A stretch of DNA of 64,000 bases, taken from contig OX638323.1 in the NCBI GenBank assembly GCA_951812715.1, positions 1,240,001-1,304,000 on the forward strand, written 5' to 3'. Source of the DNA: an uncultured Pseudohongiella sp. GTDB taxonomy: Bacteria > Pseudomonadota > Gammaproteobacteria > Pseudomonadales > Pseudohongiellaceae. The notes under the pieces are model-generated. The model saw only the letters and a list, made by a program, of their open reading frames with translations. It was not told where the DNA came from and searched no databases. The first letter of the stretch is position 1. Each line of letters opens with the position of its first letter. The position numbers and the translations under genes were made by a program. Below, in pieces: positions 18,379 through 28,036 of the stretch.

Positions 18379-20157
18379 ATGAGTATCGGTGTGCTGGCCC
18401 TGATGTCATTGTTGCCGATCCTGTCGGTGGCCATATTCCTGGTAGTGCTGCGCTGGCCCGCCAGCCGCGCCATGCCGATCGCGTATGTCGTCGCCTTCGT
18501 GCTGGCCTGGTTCGTCTGGCAAGTGCCGCTGACCAAGATTCTGGCGGCGAGCGTCAACGGGCTGATCGTTGCCGCCACCCTGATCTTCATCATCTTCGGC
18601 GCCATATTGCTGCTTAATACTCTGCGCCAGAGCGGCGCCATGTACGCTATCCGCGAGGGCTTCTCCGACATCAGTCCGGATCGCCGGGTGCAAGTCATCA
18701 TCATCGCCTGGCTGTTCGGTTCCTTCATCGAAGGCTCGGCCGGATTCGGCACGCCGGCGGCGGTGGCCGTGCCGCTCATGGTCGGGCTCGGTTTTCCCGC
18801 CATGGCCGCGGTGGTTGCCGGCATGATTATCCAGAGCACGCCGGTATCCTTCGGCGCCATGGGCACGCCGATCCTGGTCGGGATAAACACCGGACTGTCG
18901 GCGGATCCGGACATGGCCGCTTACGCCTTGCAGCGCGGCTTTGCCGAATGGGATCAGTTCCTCGCCTTCATCGCGACCAGGGTCGCCATCGTTCACGCCC
19001 TGGCGGGAACCTTCGTGCCCTTGCTGGTGACCGCGATCATGACTCGTTTCTTCGGCCCCGAACGCAGCTTCGCGGCTGGCTTCAAGATCTGGAAATTCGC
19101 CCTGTTCGCCGCCCTGGCGATGACGATTCCCTATGTCGTCGTGGCTACGGTATTCGGCCCGGAGTTCCCGTCCATGTTCGGCGGCCTGATTGGTCTGGCC
19201 ATCGTCGTGTCGGCCGCGCGCAAGGGTTTCCTGGTGCCGAAGCAGGAAGATACCTGGGATTTCGACCATCGGGAGAACTGGGACGAGGAATGGACCGGCG
19301 CCTTGCAGGACCGCGGCCATGTCCCCGACCCCGATCATCGCATGAGCTTGCTGAAAGCCTGGTCGCCTTACTTGTTCGTGGCTGGCCTGCTGGTGCTGAC
19401 GCGGCTGCCGCAAGTTGGCCTTGAGCCGTTCCTGCGCGCCGCCAATCCCTTCGTCACCTGGTCCTGGCCGCGGATCTTCGGCAGCGATATCAATGCCTCG
19501 TTTCAGCCGCTGTGGTCGCCGGGTACAATTTTCATCATTGTCTCGCTGTTTACGATCCTGCTGCACGGCATGCGCATGCCCGAGTACAAGGCGGCGCTGG
19601 GCAGTTCCCTGCGCACCCTGCTGCCAGCCTCGGCGGCGCTGGTCTTTACCGTACCCATGGTGCAAGTGTTCATCAACTCCAGCGGCGGCGCGGCGGGTTA
19701 TGAGCAGATGCCAATCGCCCTGGCGGAAGGCGTGGCCAATATCGCGGGCTCGGCATGGCCTTTCTTTGCCACTTTCATCGGCGGTCTCGGAGCGTTTGTC
19801 GCGGGCAGCAATACCGTCAGCAACATGATGTTCTCGCTGTTCCAGTTCGGCGTCGGCGAGCGCATCCTGGTCGATCCGACCTGGATCGTCGCCTTGCAGG
19901 CGGTCGGCGGCGCGTCCGGCAATATAATCTGCGTACACAACGTGGTGGCGGCGTCGGCGGTGGTGGGGCTCGTCGGCAAGGAGGGCGCGGTAATTCGCAA
20001 GACCTTACTGCCCTTCCTGTATTACGCGCTGATAACCGGCTCGATCGGCTATGGCATCGTCACCGGCGGTATTTTCAACGCGGGCTTTATGGTTGTCGCG
20101 ATGATCGTGGCGCTGATGATTGCCTTGATCGTGCATTTCAACCGCCAGACGGCCTGA
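18379..20157 (+). CDS. lctP: L-lactate permease (LctP family)
   Basis: The 592-residue inner-membrane protein has 13-14 hydrophobic segments and family signatures such as [55 protein letters not shown] and [16 protein letters not shown]. LctP proteins import lactate (and often glycolate) with protons. The gene begins 260 bases after ppdK. The intervening 18119-18378 holds no gene I can support. selB starts 37 bases after its stop, so the two could be cotranscribed. Confidence 0.93.
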   Translation: MSIGVLALMSLLPILSVAIFLVVLRWPASRAMPIAYVVAFVLAWFVWQVPLTKILAASVNGLIVAATLIFIIFGAILLLNTLRQSGAMYAIREGFSDISPDRRVQVIIIAWLFGSFIEGSAGFGTPAAVAVPLMVGLGFPAMAAVVAGMIIQSTPVSFGAMGTPILVGINTGLSADPDMAAYALQRGFAEWDQFLAFIATRVAIVHALAGTFVPLLVTAIMTRFFGPERSFAAGFKIWKFALFAALAMTIPYVVVATVFGPEFPSMFGGLIGLAIVVSAARKGFLVPKQEDTWDFDHRENWDEEWTGALQDRGHVPDPDHRMSLLKAWSPYLFVAGLLVLTRLPQVGLEPFLRAANPFVTWSWPRIFGSDINASFQPLWSPGTIFIIVSLFTILLHGMRMPEYKAALGSSLRTLLPASAALVFTVPMVQVFINSSGGAAGYEQMPIALAEGVANIAGSAWPFFATFIGGLGAFVAGSNTVSNMMFSLFQFGVGERILVDPTWIVALQAVGGASGNIICVHNVVAASAVVGLVGKEGAVIRKTLLPFLYYALITGSIGYGIVTGGIFNAGFMVVAMIVALMIALIVHFNRQTA

Positions 20158-20194
20158 GGCGGCAGCGGGCGCCGGCAGGCCCTTGCGCAATGAC

Positions 20195-22180
20195 ATGACG
20201 TCAGGACTTTCCCGCAACCGCTCGTTGACGATCGCAACCGCGGGTCATGTCGATCATGGCAAGACCCTGCTGGTGCGCAATCTGACCGGGGTCGATACCG
20301 ATACGCTGGCGGAGGAGAAAAGCCGGGGTCTGTCGATCAATCTCGGCTTCGCTTACCGGCAATATGAAGCGGACGGCGGTGACTGCCTGCTCGGCTTTGT
20401 CGACGTTCCGGGCCATATCGATTTCATCGGCAATATGCTCGCCGGCGTAGGCGCCGTGGACGCCGCCATGCTGGTGGTGGCCGCGGACGACGGCGTCATG
20501 CCCCAGACCGAAGAACATGCGGCGATTCTCGACCTGCTCAACATCGGTTCCGGCTGCGTCGCCCTGACCAAAATCGACCGCGCGAGCAAAACCCGGCTGA
20601 ACAAGGTCAAGAAAGATGTGCGCCAACTGCTTTCCGGCGGCGGCCTCGCCGAGGCGCCGGTTTTTCCGGTTTCGAACATCGATGGCGACGGCATCGACCG
20701 CCTCGGCAATTTCCTGCACAAGCTGCTATTGGCGAAATACCGGCGCGCGGAAGAATCCGACCAGCGCCTGTTCCGGTTCCTGATAGATCGCGGTTTCAGC
20801 GTGCGCGGCATCGGCACGGTGGTAACCGGAAGTTGCCGAACGGGCAGCGCTGAACCGGGCCGCTCGCTGTTGCATACCGGCAGCGGCGCCGAAACCCGGA
20901 TCCGCGGCATCCGGGTTCATCGGGAAGAGCGGCAAGCAATACGGCAGGGCGAGCGCGCGGCGCTCAATATTACTCTGGATCATGGCCTTGCCGGTCGCGG
21001 CGATTGGCTGCTCGACGACCGCTTGCAGCATTCGGTTACCCGCTTCGACGCCAACTTGCGCCTGCTGCGGGGAGTAGCGATAGCGGGACCCAATACGCGC
21101 TATCACCTGCATATCGGCGCCAGTCATCGCTTGGCGACCTTGCGGCGCCTCGGCGAGAGCCCGTATTTTCAGATCAAGACCCGGGAGCCGGTTCATGTGC
21201 TATATGGAGACCGCTTCATCTTGCGCGACCCGGCCGCCAGCCAAACTCTCGGCGGCGGCTGGGCAGTCGATATTTTCGTTCCCGCCCGCGGCCGCGACAC
21301 CGCCGCACGGCTGCGATTGCTTGCCGCCATGGACCAGCCGCCCGAGGCGGCATGCCAAGCCTTGGCCGAACTGCTGCCCGGCGGGCTTGACCTTGACCAG
21401 TTCAGTCTGTGCCGCAATCTCGACGCCGAAGCAGTCAAGGATCTTGCCGGGAAATTGCAGCATCCTCCCGCGGATTGCATCGCTTTGACCCTCGCGGGAA
21501 GCGAATATCCCCGGCTCTTGGATCAGACCCATTACCGGCGGCATCGGGAAGCCGTGCTTGCCGTCGTTGCCGGCCATCATCGCGCCCATCCCGACCGCCA
21601 GGGCATTGGCGAATCGCAATTGGCGCGTACAACTGACCTGCGCCTGACCCGACCCCTGCTGCCGGGGCTGATCGGTAAGCTGCTTGCTGACGGCGCGCTG
21701 CAGCGCAGCGGCTCGCTGTTGCATATGCCCGGCCATAGCACTCGCCTTGGCGAACAGGTCGAGCGATTACTGCAAAAGTTGCGGCCTATCCTGCAAAACG
21801 CGGACAAGGTACCGCCGCGCACCCGGGAATTGGCGGCAATGTCCGGCCTGCCCCTGGCGACGCTGGAGAAACTTCTGCGGCAGGCGGAAATTTCCGACCG
21901 GCTCGTGAAGGTGGCCGACAACCGGCATTACTTGCCTGCAACGATTCGCGAACTGGCCGCGCTCGCGGAGACGCTTGCAGGCGGCCCCGGCGGAAACGAA
22001 GGCTTCACGGTCGTCGGCTTTCGCGATGCGAGCGGCATTGGCCGCAACTTGTGTATCGAGATTCTCGAATATTTCGATGGCATCGGCTTCACGCGCCGGG
22101 ACGGCAATGTTCGGTTCGTGCGGGTAAGCCGAGAGAAGCTGTTCGGCCCGGATTCCCGCGGTCGCGGCGCCGATGTTTGA
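20195..22180 (+). CDS. selB: Selenocysteine-specific elongation factor
   Basis: SelB delivers Sec-tRNA(Sec) to UGA codons marked by a SECIS hairpin. The 661-residue product has the G1 motif GHVDHGKT with Lys23, the switch-2 motif DVPGH, and a TKID-type G4 motif. EF-Tu-like domains 2 and 3 follow, then C-terminal winged helices (roughly residues 430-660) that bind the SECIS. The short ATG start at 20195 is preferred; a TTG 12 bases upstream is also in frame. With selA (7066-8544) and selC (33260-33355) in the same window, the organism very probably decodes UGA as selenocysteine. Confidence 0.95.
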   Translation: MTSGLSRNRSLTIATAGHVDHGKTLLVRNLTGVDTDTLAEEKSRGLSINLGFAYRQYEADGGDCLLGFVDVPGHIDFIGNMLAGVGAVDAAMLVVAADDGVMPQTEEHAAILDLLNIGSGCVALTKIDRASKTRLNKVKKDVRQLLSGGGLAEAPVFPVSNIDGDGIDRLGNFLHKLLLAKYRRAEESDQRLFRFLIDRGFSVRGIGTVVTGSCRTGSAEPGRSLLHTGSGAETRIRGIRVHREERQAIRQGERAALNITLDHGLAGRGDWLLDDRLQHSVTRFDANLRLLRGVAIAGPNTRYHLHIGASHRLATLRRLGESPYFQIKTREPVHVLYGDRFILRDPAASQTLGGGWAVDIFVPARGRDTAARLRLLAAMDQPPEAACQALAELLPGGLDLDQFSLCRNLDAEAVKDLAGKLQHPPADCIALTLAGSEYPRLLDQTHYRRHREAVLAVVAGHHRAHPDRQGIGESQLARTTDLRLTRPLLPGLIGKLLADGALQRSGSLLHMPGHSTRLGEQVERLLQKLRPILQNADKVPPRTRELAAMSGLPLATLEKLLRQAEISDRLVKVADNRHYLPATIRELAALAETLAGGPGGNEGFTVVGFRDASGIGRNLCIEILEYFDGIGFTRRDGNVRFVRVSREKLFGPDSRGRGADV

Positions 22181-22508
22181 ACGGCTACACGGCATGGCGA
22201 TCGTTCTTTACGGAATGCAGTCAAGGCTACTGGAAGCTCTGATCTATCAGCGCTTGCGCGCGGCGCAGCGATGCGCCGCCGGAGGCCTTGTGGGAACCAG
22301 ACCGCGGGCTATGGTGGAACGGAAGCGCCCGCTGGCTCGCGCGCATGGCTCAGCGGGATGAATTCGATTGCGCAAGCCATTGAACTCGTGAGCAAAACGA
22401 AACCGCGCTCGTTTTGTGGCAATCGACAATTCCAAGGATGGAATTGTTCAGAGAATACTGTAATCTAGCGGCCCTTCGGGAGAGCGAAAACTTCGGATCG
22501 ACAATAAC
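22181..22508. other. Intergenic region after selB with small open frames and hairpins
   Basis: No gene can be firmly called. A 62-codon frame (22173-22361) starts in the last codons of selB. A second, overlapping frame up to 22378 ends in a Trp-rich, protein-like string (LWEPDRGLWWNGSARWLARM). Together they could be one frameshifted small gene. Hairpins occur at 22393-22416 (CAAAACGA/TCGTTTTG) and at 22426-22447 (ACAATTCC/GGAATTGT). The first is terminator-like. Confidence 0.45.
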
Positions 22509-23984
22509 ATGGGCCAGGAAATCAGCAACTTCGAATTCAGCGGCGAGGAATTCGAGCACTTCGGCAAACGGCTGCGGGCGAATCTCGAAGCGCTTGAGTT
22601 GCTGTTGCAAAGGCCCGATTTCGGTGAAGGCGAACTATCTTTCGGCGCCGAACTTGAACTCTATATAGTCGATCCCGTAGGCCAGCCGCTGCACGTCAAC
22701 CAGGAGATCATCGCCGAACTCGACGATCCGCAGCTAACCCTGGAACTGAATCGCTACAATCTGGAATACAACTTCAGTCCCTGCCTGATCTCCGATTATT
22801 GCTTCCGCAAGACCCAACAGGAGGCGCTGGCCGCCATCGACAAGATCAATGCCAGCGCCGCGCAATGGGACGGCTCGGTTGTGCCCGTCGGCATTCTGCC
22901 TACCTTGCAGCAATCCGATATCGGCTACCAGGCAATGACCAAATTGCCGCGTTTCGAAGCGCTTACCCGGGAACTTACCCATATCCGGGGCGGACCTTTC
23001 ACGATCGCCATCACCGGCGCCGACACCTTGCAACTCGCCGTGGACGACGTAACCCTGGAAGGCGCCAATACCTCGTTCCAGATCCATTTGCGCGTGCCGC
23101 CAAAGGAATACGCCGAGTTCTACAACGCCGCCCAGTTGATTACACCGCTGGTAGTGGCCCTGGCGGCCAATTCGCCGACCCTGTTCGGCCACCGGCTATG
23201 GCAGGAAACGCGCATTCCACTATTCAAGCAGTCGATCGATTGCCGGCCCAAGGATGGCATGCACCCGATCCCGGCCCGGGTAAACTTCGGCAATAACTGG
23301 ATTCGCACCAGCGCTTTCGAACTGTTCGCCGAGGCCGCCATGCTCTACCGGCCGATTCTCGCGACCTGCGACGAGGAAGACGCCGTCGCCGTGGTCAAGG
23401 CGGGCGGAATTCCTTCCCTGAGCGAACTGCGCTTGCAACAGGGTTCAGTCTGGCTGTGGAATCGGCCCGTCTACGACCCCGCCGAAGGCGGTCATCTGCG
23501 CATCGAGTTCCGCGCCCTGCCAGCCGGGCCAAGCCTGGTCGACATGCTGGCCAATGCGGTACTTGCCATCGGCCTGACCAAGGTCATGCAGGAGCACATC
23601 GTTGAACTGCTGCCGGCAATTCCATTCAACTATTGCACCGCGAATTTCTACCGCGCCGCCCAACGCGGCCTCGAAGCCGAGTTGTTCTGGCCATCCGTAA
23701 CGCAAATCCAGCCGGAGTATTTCCCGGTGCCGACGCTGCTGGAGAAACTGCTGCCGCGGGTGCCGGAAAAACTTGCCGCCATGGGTTTCCGCGAAGATGA
23801 TTTCATGCCCTTGCTGGATATCATCGAAGAACGCCTGTCCGCGCGCAAGACCGGCGCGCGCTGGCAATTGGAAAAAGTCGCCGAGTTGCGCCGGGATATG
23901 CACAAGCGGGAAGCGCTGATCGAGATGCTGACCCAATATCGGGCCAACAGCGCCGCGAACATTCCGGTGGCCAGATGGAAGTAG
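22509..23984 (+). CDS. Glutamate-cysteine ligase-like enzyme (GCS2 family)
   Basis: The 491-residue protein has the GCS2 entry motif FGAELELYIVD (residues about 45-55) and ELNRYNLEYNFSP. A central FQIHLRVPP and the IEFRALPAGPSLVDMLANA strand follow. The family joins an amino acid to a carboxylate at ATP expense; classical members make gamma-glutamylcysteine, while the YbdK branch has other or unknown substrates. Glutathione synthesis is possible but not proven. The stop overlaps the next gene by 10 bases, so a ligase and a hydrolase are translationally coupled. The start is the ATG at 22509 preceded by weak ribosome-binding sequence. Confidence 0.82.
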   Translation: MGQEISNFEFSGEEFEHFGKRLRANLEALELLLQRPDFGEGELSFGAELELYIVDPVGQPLHVNQEIIAELDDPQLTLELNRYNLEYNFSPCLISDYCFRKTQQEALAAIDKINASAAQWDGSVVPVGILPTLQQSDIGYQAMTKLPRFEALTRELTHIRGGPFTIAITGADTLQLAVDDVTLEGANTSFQIHLRVPPKEYAEFYNAAQLITPLVVALAANSPTLFGHRLWQETRIPLFKQSIDCRPKDGMHPIPARVNFGNNWIRTSAFELFAEAAMLYRPILATCDEEDAVAVVKAGGIPSLSELRLQQGSVWLWNRPVYDPAEGGHLRIEFRALPAGPSLVDMLANAVLAIGLTKVMQEHIVELLPAIPFNYCTANFYRAAQRGLEAELFWPSVTQIQPEYFPVPTLLEKLLPRVPEKLAAMGFREDDFMPLLDIIEERLSARKTGARWQLEKVAELRRDMHKREALIEMLTQYRANSAANIPVARWK

Positions 23985-25030
23985 CGCGGGTGGAAGCGGC
24001 AGGAAATAATCGCGGACTGTTCCATCACTGGCATGATCCGGACCCCCACTCGCTCGGCGCCAGCGCACTGGAATTCCTGCACTGTCTGCACGGTCCCACC
24101 TGCATCCATCTGACCGGCAACGACAGTAGCCGCTGCCGGGCGATGGCGACGCTCATGCACGGCAACGAACCCGGCGGTCTGTATGCGCTGTTCGAACTGC
24201 TGCGGCTCGGCCTGCGGCCCGCGGTCAACATGCTTTGTTTCATCCCCTCGGTCGACGCGGCCAAGCAGGCGCCGGGTTTCGTCTACCGGATGTTGCCCCA
24301 TTGCAAGGATCTGAACCGCTGCTTCGTCCCGCCTTACGGTGCAACGGAAGTCGATCATCTCGCCCGGGAGATGATGGAATTGATTGCAAGCGCGCGGCCG
24401 GAATGCGTGGTGGACGTTCACAATACTTCCGGCTCCAGCCCCTCGTTCGGCATCAGCACGATTATGGAGCCGCGCAATGCCGCGCTGGTCTCGCTGTTCA
24501 CCCATCGCATGATCGTCACCGACCTGCGGCTAGGGTCGCTGATGGAACGCACGCACGCGGACATGCCTATCGTAACCGTCGAATGCGGGGGCGCCGAGGA
24601 CCGAGAATCGGCCCTCCTCGCCGGTGAAGGACTGACCCGCTATTTCACCTTCGAAAACGTGCTCGACGCGAGTCCGGCCGATATGTCGCTGGAATATTTT
24701 CACCATCCCATGCGGCTGGAACTTGCCGAAGGCGGCGAGATCGCCTATGGCGAACACAATTTGCTGCAAGATGGCGTTACCTTGCTGCCATCCGTGGAGA
24801 ATCACAATTTCGGACATGTCGGAACCGATACGCTACTGGGTTTCGTTGCCGGTTCCCTCGAAGACAATTTGCGCGTGCGCAACGGCAACGGCGCGGCGGC
24901 GGTGGGAGACTATTTCCGCCTGGCTGAAGGCCGTCTCTATCCCAGGCGGAAGCTGAAATTGTTCATGGTGACCACGAACCCCGAGATCGCCCGCAAGGAC
25001 TGCATGTTTTATATTACAGAGCTGTCATAA
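23975..25030 (+). CDS. AstE/AspA-like zinc amidohydrolase (succinylglutamate desuccinylase/aspartoacylase family)
   Basis: The 351-residue protein has the zinc-binding HGNEPGG motif (about residue 58) and a second His in CVVDVHNTSGSS (about residue 150). A later Glu in VTVECGG and a beta-rich C-terminal domain follow. This is the M14-like fold of enzymes that cleave N-acyl amino acids. The gene overlaps the 3' end of the GCS2-like gene by 10 bases, so the ligase and hydrolase probably act on related amide-linked compounds. The real substrate is unknown; the catalytic residues look intact. Confidence 0.8.
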   Translation: MEVARVEAAGNNRGLFHHWHDPDPHSLGASALEFLHCLHGPTCIHLTGNDSSRCRAMATLMHGNEPGGLYALFELLRLGLRPAVNMLCFIPSVDAAKQAPGFVYRMLPHCKDLNRCFVPPYGATEVDHLAREMMELIASARPECVVDVHNTSGSSPSFGISTIMEPRNAALVSLFTHRMIVTDLRLGSLMERTHADMPIVTVECGGAEDRESALLAGEGLTRYFTFENVLDASPADMSLEYFHHPMRLELAEGGEIAYGEHNLLQDGVTLLPSVENHNFGHVGTDTLLGFVAGSLEDNLRVRNGNGAAAVGDYFRLAEGRLYPRRKLKLFMVTTNPEIARKDCMFYITELS

Positions 25031-25154
25031 AAAAAATCGCCTCCTCTCTGGCCCGCTTGCATTATCAATGATCTAATACCGCCGGGCCGATCTTGCCGAG
25101 CCACAAACCTCCCGATAAAAGTTCCTAAAGGAAGCATTTCGAACAGGAAGGGGC

Positions 25155-26426
25155 ATGTCTGAAATCATCGCTCAGTACGGCTCGATTTTTCTCGCCATGG
25201 CCGTCATTTTCGGCTTTTTCATGGCCTGGGGAGTTGGCGCCAACGATGTTGCCAACGCCATGGGCACGTCGGTCGGCGCTCGAGCCATCACCATCAAGCA
25301 GGCCATCGCCATTGCAATGGTTTTCGAGTTCGCCGGCGCTTATCTGGCTGGAGGCGAAGTCACCGAAACCGTGCGTAGCGGCATAATCAGCCTGGAGAAC
25401 GCCGGCCTCGATGAAAATCCCCAGTTGCTGGTTTACGGAATGCTGTCCTCGCTGCTGGCCGCGGGCGTCTGGCTGCTGGTGGCTTCCCAGCGCGGCTGGC
25501 CGGTATCGACGACGCACTCGATCGTAGGCGCCATCATCGGCTTCGCGGTTGTCGGAATTTCCTTCGATTCGGTGATGTGGGGCCAGGTCGGCTCCATCGC
25601 CTCAAGCTGGGTGGTGTCGCCGGTATTCTCTGGGGTAATTGCCCTGATCCTGTTTCTCAGCGTACAGAAGCTTGTGCTCGACACTGATGATCCACTGGCC
25701 AACGCCAAGCGTTATGTGCCCTGGTACATCTTCCTGGTTGGCTTCGTTATTTCGATGATGACCATGATCAAGGGTCTCAGCAAGACCGGCCTTGAATTCA
25801 ACTTCGGCCAGACCTTGCTCATCGCCATCGGTTTAGGCTTCGTTACCATGGGCCTGGGCATATTGCTGCTGCGCCGCGTGGCGCTGCAAGCGCATGAGGA
25901 AGGCCACGAACTCGACAACCTGGAAAAAGTTTTCGGCGTATTGATGGTGTTCACCGCCTGTTCCATGGCCTTTGCCCACGGTTCGAACGATGTCGCCAAC
26001 GCCATCGGCCCGCTGGCGGCGGTAGTCGGCGTAGTGGAAACCGGCGGCGTATTTGCCCAGAAATCCACGGTGCCCAACTGGATTCTGCTGCTCGGCGGAA
26101 TCGGCATCGTCATCGGCCTGGCAACCTGGGGCTACCGCGTGATCATGACCATCGGCCGCAATATCACCCACCTGACCCCAAGCCGCGGCTTCGCCGCCGA
26201 GCTGGCGGCGGCAACCACCGTGGTAATTGCCTCCGGCACCGGCATGCCGGTATCGACGACTCATACGCTGGTAGGCGCGGTGCTCGGCGTGGGCCTCGCC
26301 AAAGGAATCAGCGCGCTAAACCTCAGAGTGTGCGGCCGAATCTTCCTGTCCTGGATCATCACCCTCCCCGTCGGCGCCGTGCTGTCCATAATTTTCTTTT
26401 TTATCTTCAGGGCTATATTTGGGTGA
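25155..26426 (+). CDS. pit: Pit-family inorganic phosphate transporter
   Basis: The 423-residue membrane protein has the two signature repeats of PiT/PHO4 permeases: GANDVANAMGTSVGAR near the N terminus and GSNDVANAIGPLAAVVG in the second half. Each repeat is followed by a VSTTHS/VSTTHT motif. It has about 10-12 hydrophobic helices. Pit imports phosphate with protons or sodium, often as a metal-phosphate complex. It stands alone. A hairpin (TCAAGAGC/GCTCTTGA, 26447-26465) follows the stop without a T tract. Confidence 0.93.
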   Translation: MSEIIAQYGSIFLAMAVIFGFFMAWGVGANDVANAMGTSVGARAITIKQAIAIAMVFEFAGAYLAGGEVTETVRSGIISLENAGLDENPQLLVYGMLSSLLAAGVWLLVASQRGWPVSTTHSIVGAIIGFAVVGISFDSVMWGQVGSIASSWVVSPVFSGVIALILFLSVQKLVLDTDDPLANAKRYVPWYIFLVGFVISMMTMIKGLSKTGLEFNFGQTLLIAIGLGFVTMGLGILLLRRVALQAHEEGHELDNLEKVFGVLMVFTACSMAFAHGSNDVANAIGPLAAVVGVVETGGVFAQKSTVPNWILLLGGIGIVIGLATWGYRVIMTIGRNITHLTPSRGFAAELAAATTVVIASGTGMPVSTTHTLVGAVLGVGLAKGISALNLRVCGRIFLSWIITLPVGAVLSIIFFFIFRAIFG

Positions 26427-26530
26427 GGTCCGGTCGGCGCAGCCGATCAAGAGCGAAGCTCTTGAAGGTCCGAACGACTCGCCAAGGATGGCGAGGCTGG
26501 GGATTAGCGAAGCCGCAATACTCGTACATA

Positions 26531-26541
26531 GGACACCCATT
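26531..26541 (-). repeat. Inverted copy of the RAYT-flanking palindrome
   Basis: GGACACCCATT here is the exact reverse complement of AATGGGTGTCC. That sequence recurs on the other side of the transposase gene at 27889-27997. The single left-side copy lies 135 bases beyond the 3' end of the transposase gene. Confidence 0.6.
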
Positions 26542-26675
26542 CCTGTGGCGGTCTGGATTAAAACAGAGTCGAATTGAATAAATTCATATCGCGCCAATGT
26601 TTACAGATCAGTGAGCCTGTATCGCAGGCACGGGCCATGCTGCCCGTTCGGACATGAAATTGAGCCCGCAGTGAC

Positions 26676-27641
26676 TCAAGCGGCCTTCCTTGCCTTGCTC
26701 CTTTCCCGCGCCGCCAGCTTGTCCAGGCCGTTAAACATCGTGATCGCTTCCCGCTGGATATCCAGGGCCAACAATCGCCATTGCGCTTCAGTCAAACTCA
26801 GCTTGGACAGCATTGCCGACGCGTTTTCCAGAATCCTGCCCTTCTTGTCCGTGCGCGCGATCCGACCCGTCCAATCCACCAATTCAAGATAATTCTTCAG
26901 ATCAAAAGGCAATATGGCTTTGGACGACTTTTCCCCGCTTCCGGCCCGGAATGGCATCAGCTTCGGAACCGAGAAACTCTGGTTGTCTTCACGTGTTCCC
27001 TTTCTGATTCGCCGGATACGCGCCTGAATGGACGTAAAATCCGATCCCTCAAGTGTTTCACTGAGTCCGGCCCTGACTGGATTCAGATCGACATAGGTCA
27101 TGCAAGACAGCAATGCCGCATCATCCAGCAGCGCCTGGGACTTGAAACGACCCTCCCAAAACCTGCCCTTGCAACCGTCTTCCTGATTGGCTTTCCGCGC
27201 CATGTACTCATTCAGGCAGCGCATGAACCAACTGATGCTGGTCAAGCGTTCGCGCCAAGCGTCGGTAATCAGATCCAGTTGCCGGTAATCCGCCTTGGAT
27301 TGCAGTTCCCCTTGCAAATATCGATGCACCAGGGGATCGCCCTTGTATAGACGCAGCCAGCGACGGATTACCTCATCCCGATCCAAATCTCGGCCACGAA
27401 CCTGATCCACATGCAGCACCACATGGTAATGATTGCTCATCACCGCGTAAGCGGCGATATCGATAGCGAAGACTTCCTCCAGCAGCTTCAACCGCCGCAG
27501 CAGCCAAGGTTTGCGGTGATCGAAGTTGTTGCCGGAGTAGCGGTCGTCGCCGCAGAGAAAAGCCTGGCGCACGCAGCGAGAGACGCAATGATAGTAAGAC
27601 GTCTCTTGCAGCGACACGATGCTTGAGCGAGGTTGAGTCAT
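26676..27641 (-). CDS. RAYT-like Y1 (IS200/REP-associated) tyrosine transposase
   Basis: The 321-residue product has the HUH nuclease motif in SNHYHVVLHVD and a catalytic-Tyr region CMTYVDLNPVRAGL typical of Y1_Tnp REP-associated transposases. The N-terminal SSIVSLQETSYYHCVSRCVRQAFL is also family-like. The start is set at 27641 (MTQPRSS); residues encoded upstream are open but not family-like. RAYTs are usually single-copy domesticated transposases that act on short palindromic REP elements. Here related palindromes lie on both sides, in opposite orientation. Codon use is near the genomic norm. Confidence 0.85.
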   Translation of the reverse strand: MTQPRSSIVSLQETSYYHCVSRCVRQAFLCGDDRYSGNNFDHRKPWLLRRLKLLEEVFAIDIAAYAVMSNHYHVVLHVDQVRGRDLDRDEVIRRWLRLYKGDPLVHRYLQGELQSKADYRQLDLITDAWRERLTSISWFMRCLNEYMARKANQEDGCKGRFWEGRFKSQALLDDAALLSCMTYVDLNPVRAGLSETLEGSDFTSIQARIRRIRKGTREDNQSFSVPKLMPFRAGSGEKSSKAILPFDLKNYLELVDWTGRIARTDKKGRILENASAMLSKLSLTEAQWRLLALDIQREAITMFNGLDKLAARERSKARKAA

Positions 27642-27814
27642 GGCCTGCCCGCGGTTCCTGGTGACTTGTTGCAGGTAAGTGTAGTTCAGATGCGGCAAAT
27701 GACCAATTTCGGGGGGAATTTTGTAATCAGCCAATCTTGGTAAGCAATGATGTGTATTCGCTCGAACTGGTTGAAGTGCTGAATTTCTATGGTCGTCTTA
27801 TCATGATCCGGGCC

Positions 27815-27997
27815 ATAGGTGTCCCATGGCCATGATGGGTGCTCCATGGCCAGTGGGAGTCCCATGGTCAGGCTACAGCTATCCGAGCAATGGGTGTCCC
27901 ATGACCACCCTGGCCAGTGGGTGTCCCATGGCCACCATGGCCAATGGGTGTCCCATCACCATCCCATCACCAGTGCCATGGCCAATGGGTGTCCCAT
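27815..27997. repeat. Cluster of seven short imperfect palindromes ATGGG-TGT-CCCAT
   Basis: Perfect copies of the 13-mer ATGGGTGTCCCAT occur at 27890, 27944 and 27985. Near copies are at 27815, 27835, 27853 and 27917. Each unit is an inverted repeat (ATGGG/CCCAT) around a 3-base centre. The copies at 27890, 27917 and 27944 are spaced exactly 27 bases apart; the rest are irregular. Most are followed by GGCCA or similar. The array sits upstream of the RAYT gene and downstream of the AT-rich HEXXH gene. The intervening 27642-27814 holds no other gene I can support. Confidence 0.75.
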
Positions 27998-28036
27998 CAC
28001 CACGGTTACCTTGTCGCGAGGGCAGAGCTTGACCAT

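Noticed and set aside
18406..19938. Long minus-strand frame opposite the lactate permease (510 codons)
   Set aside because: It is antisense to a well-supported LctP gene and is rich in Arg/His/Gln, as expected for a GC-rich shadow frame.
27815..27997. CRISPR array
   Set aside because: The repeated unit is only 13 bases, the gaps are 5-28 bases and partly repeated themselves, and no cas gene is in the window. It fits REP-like palindromes better.
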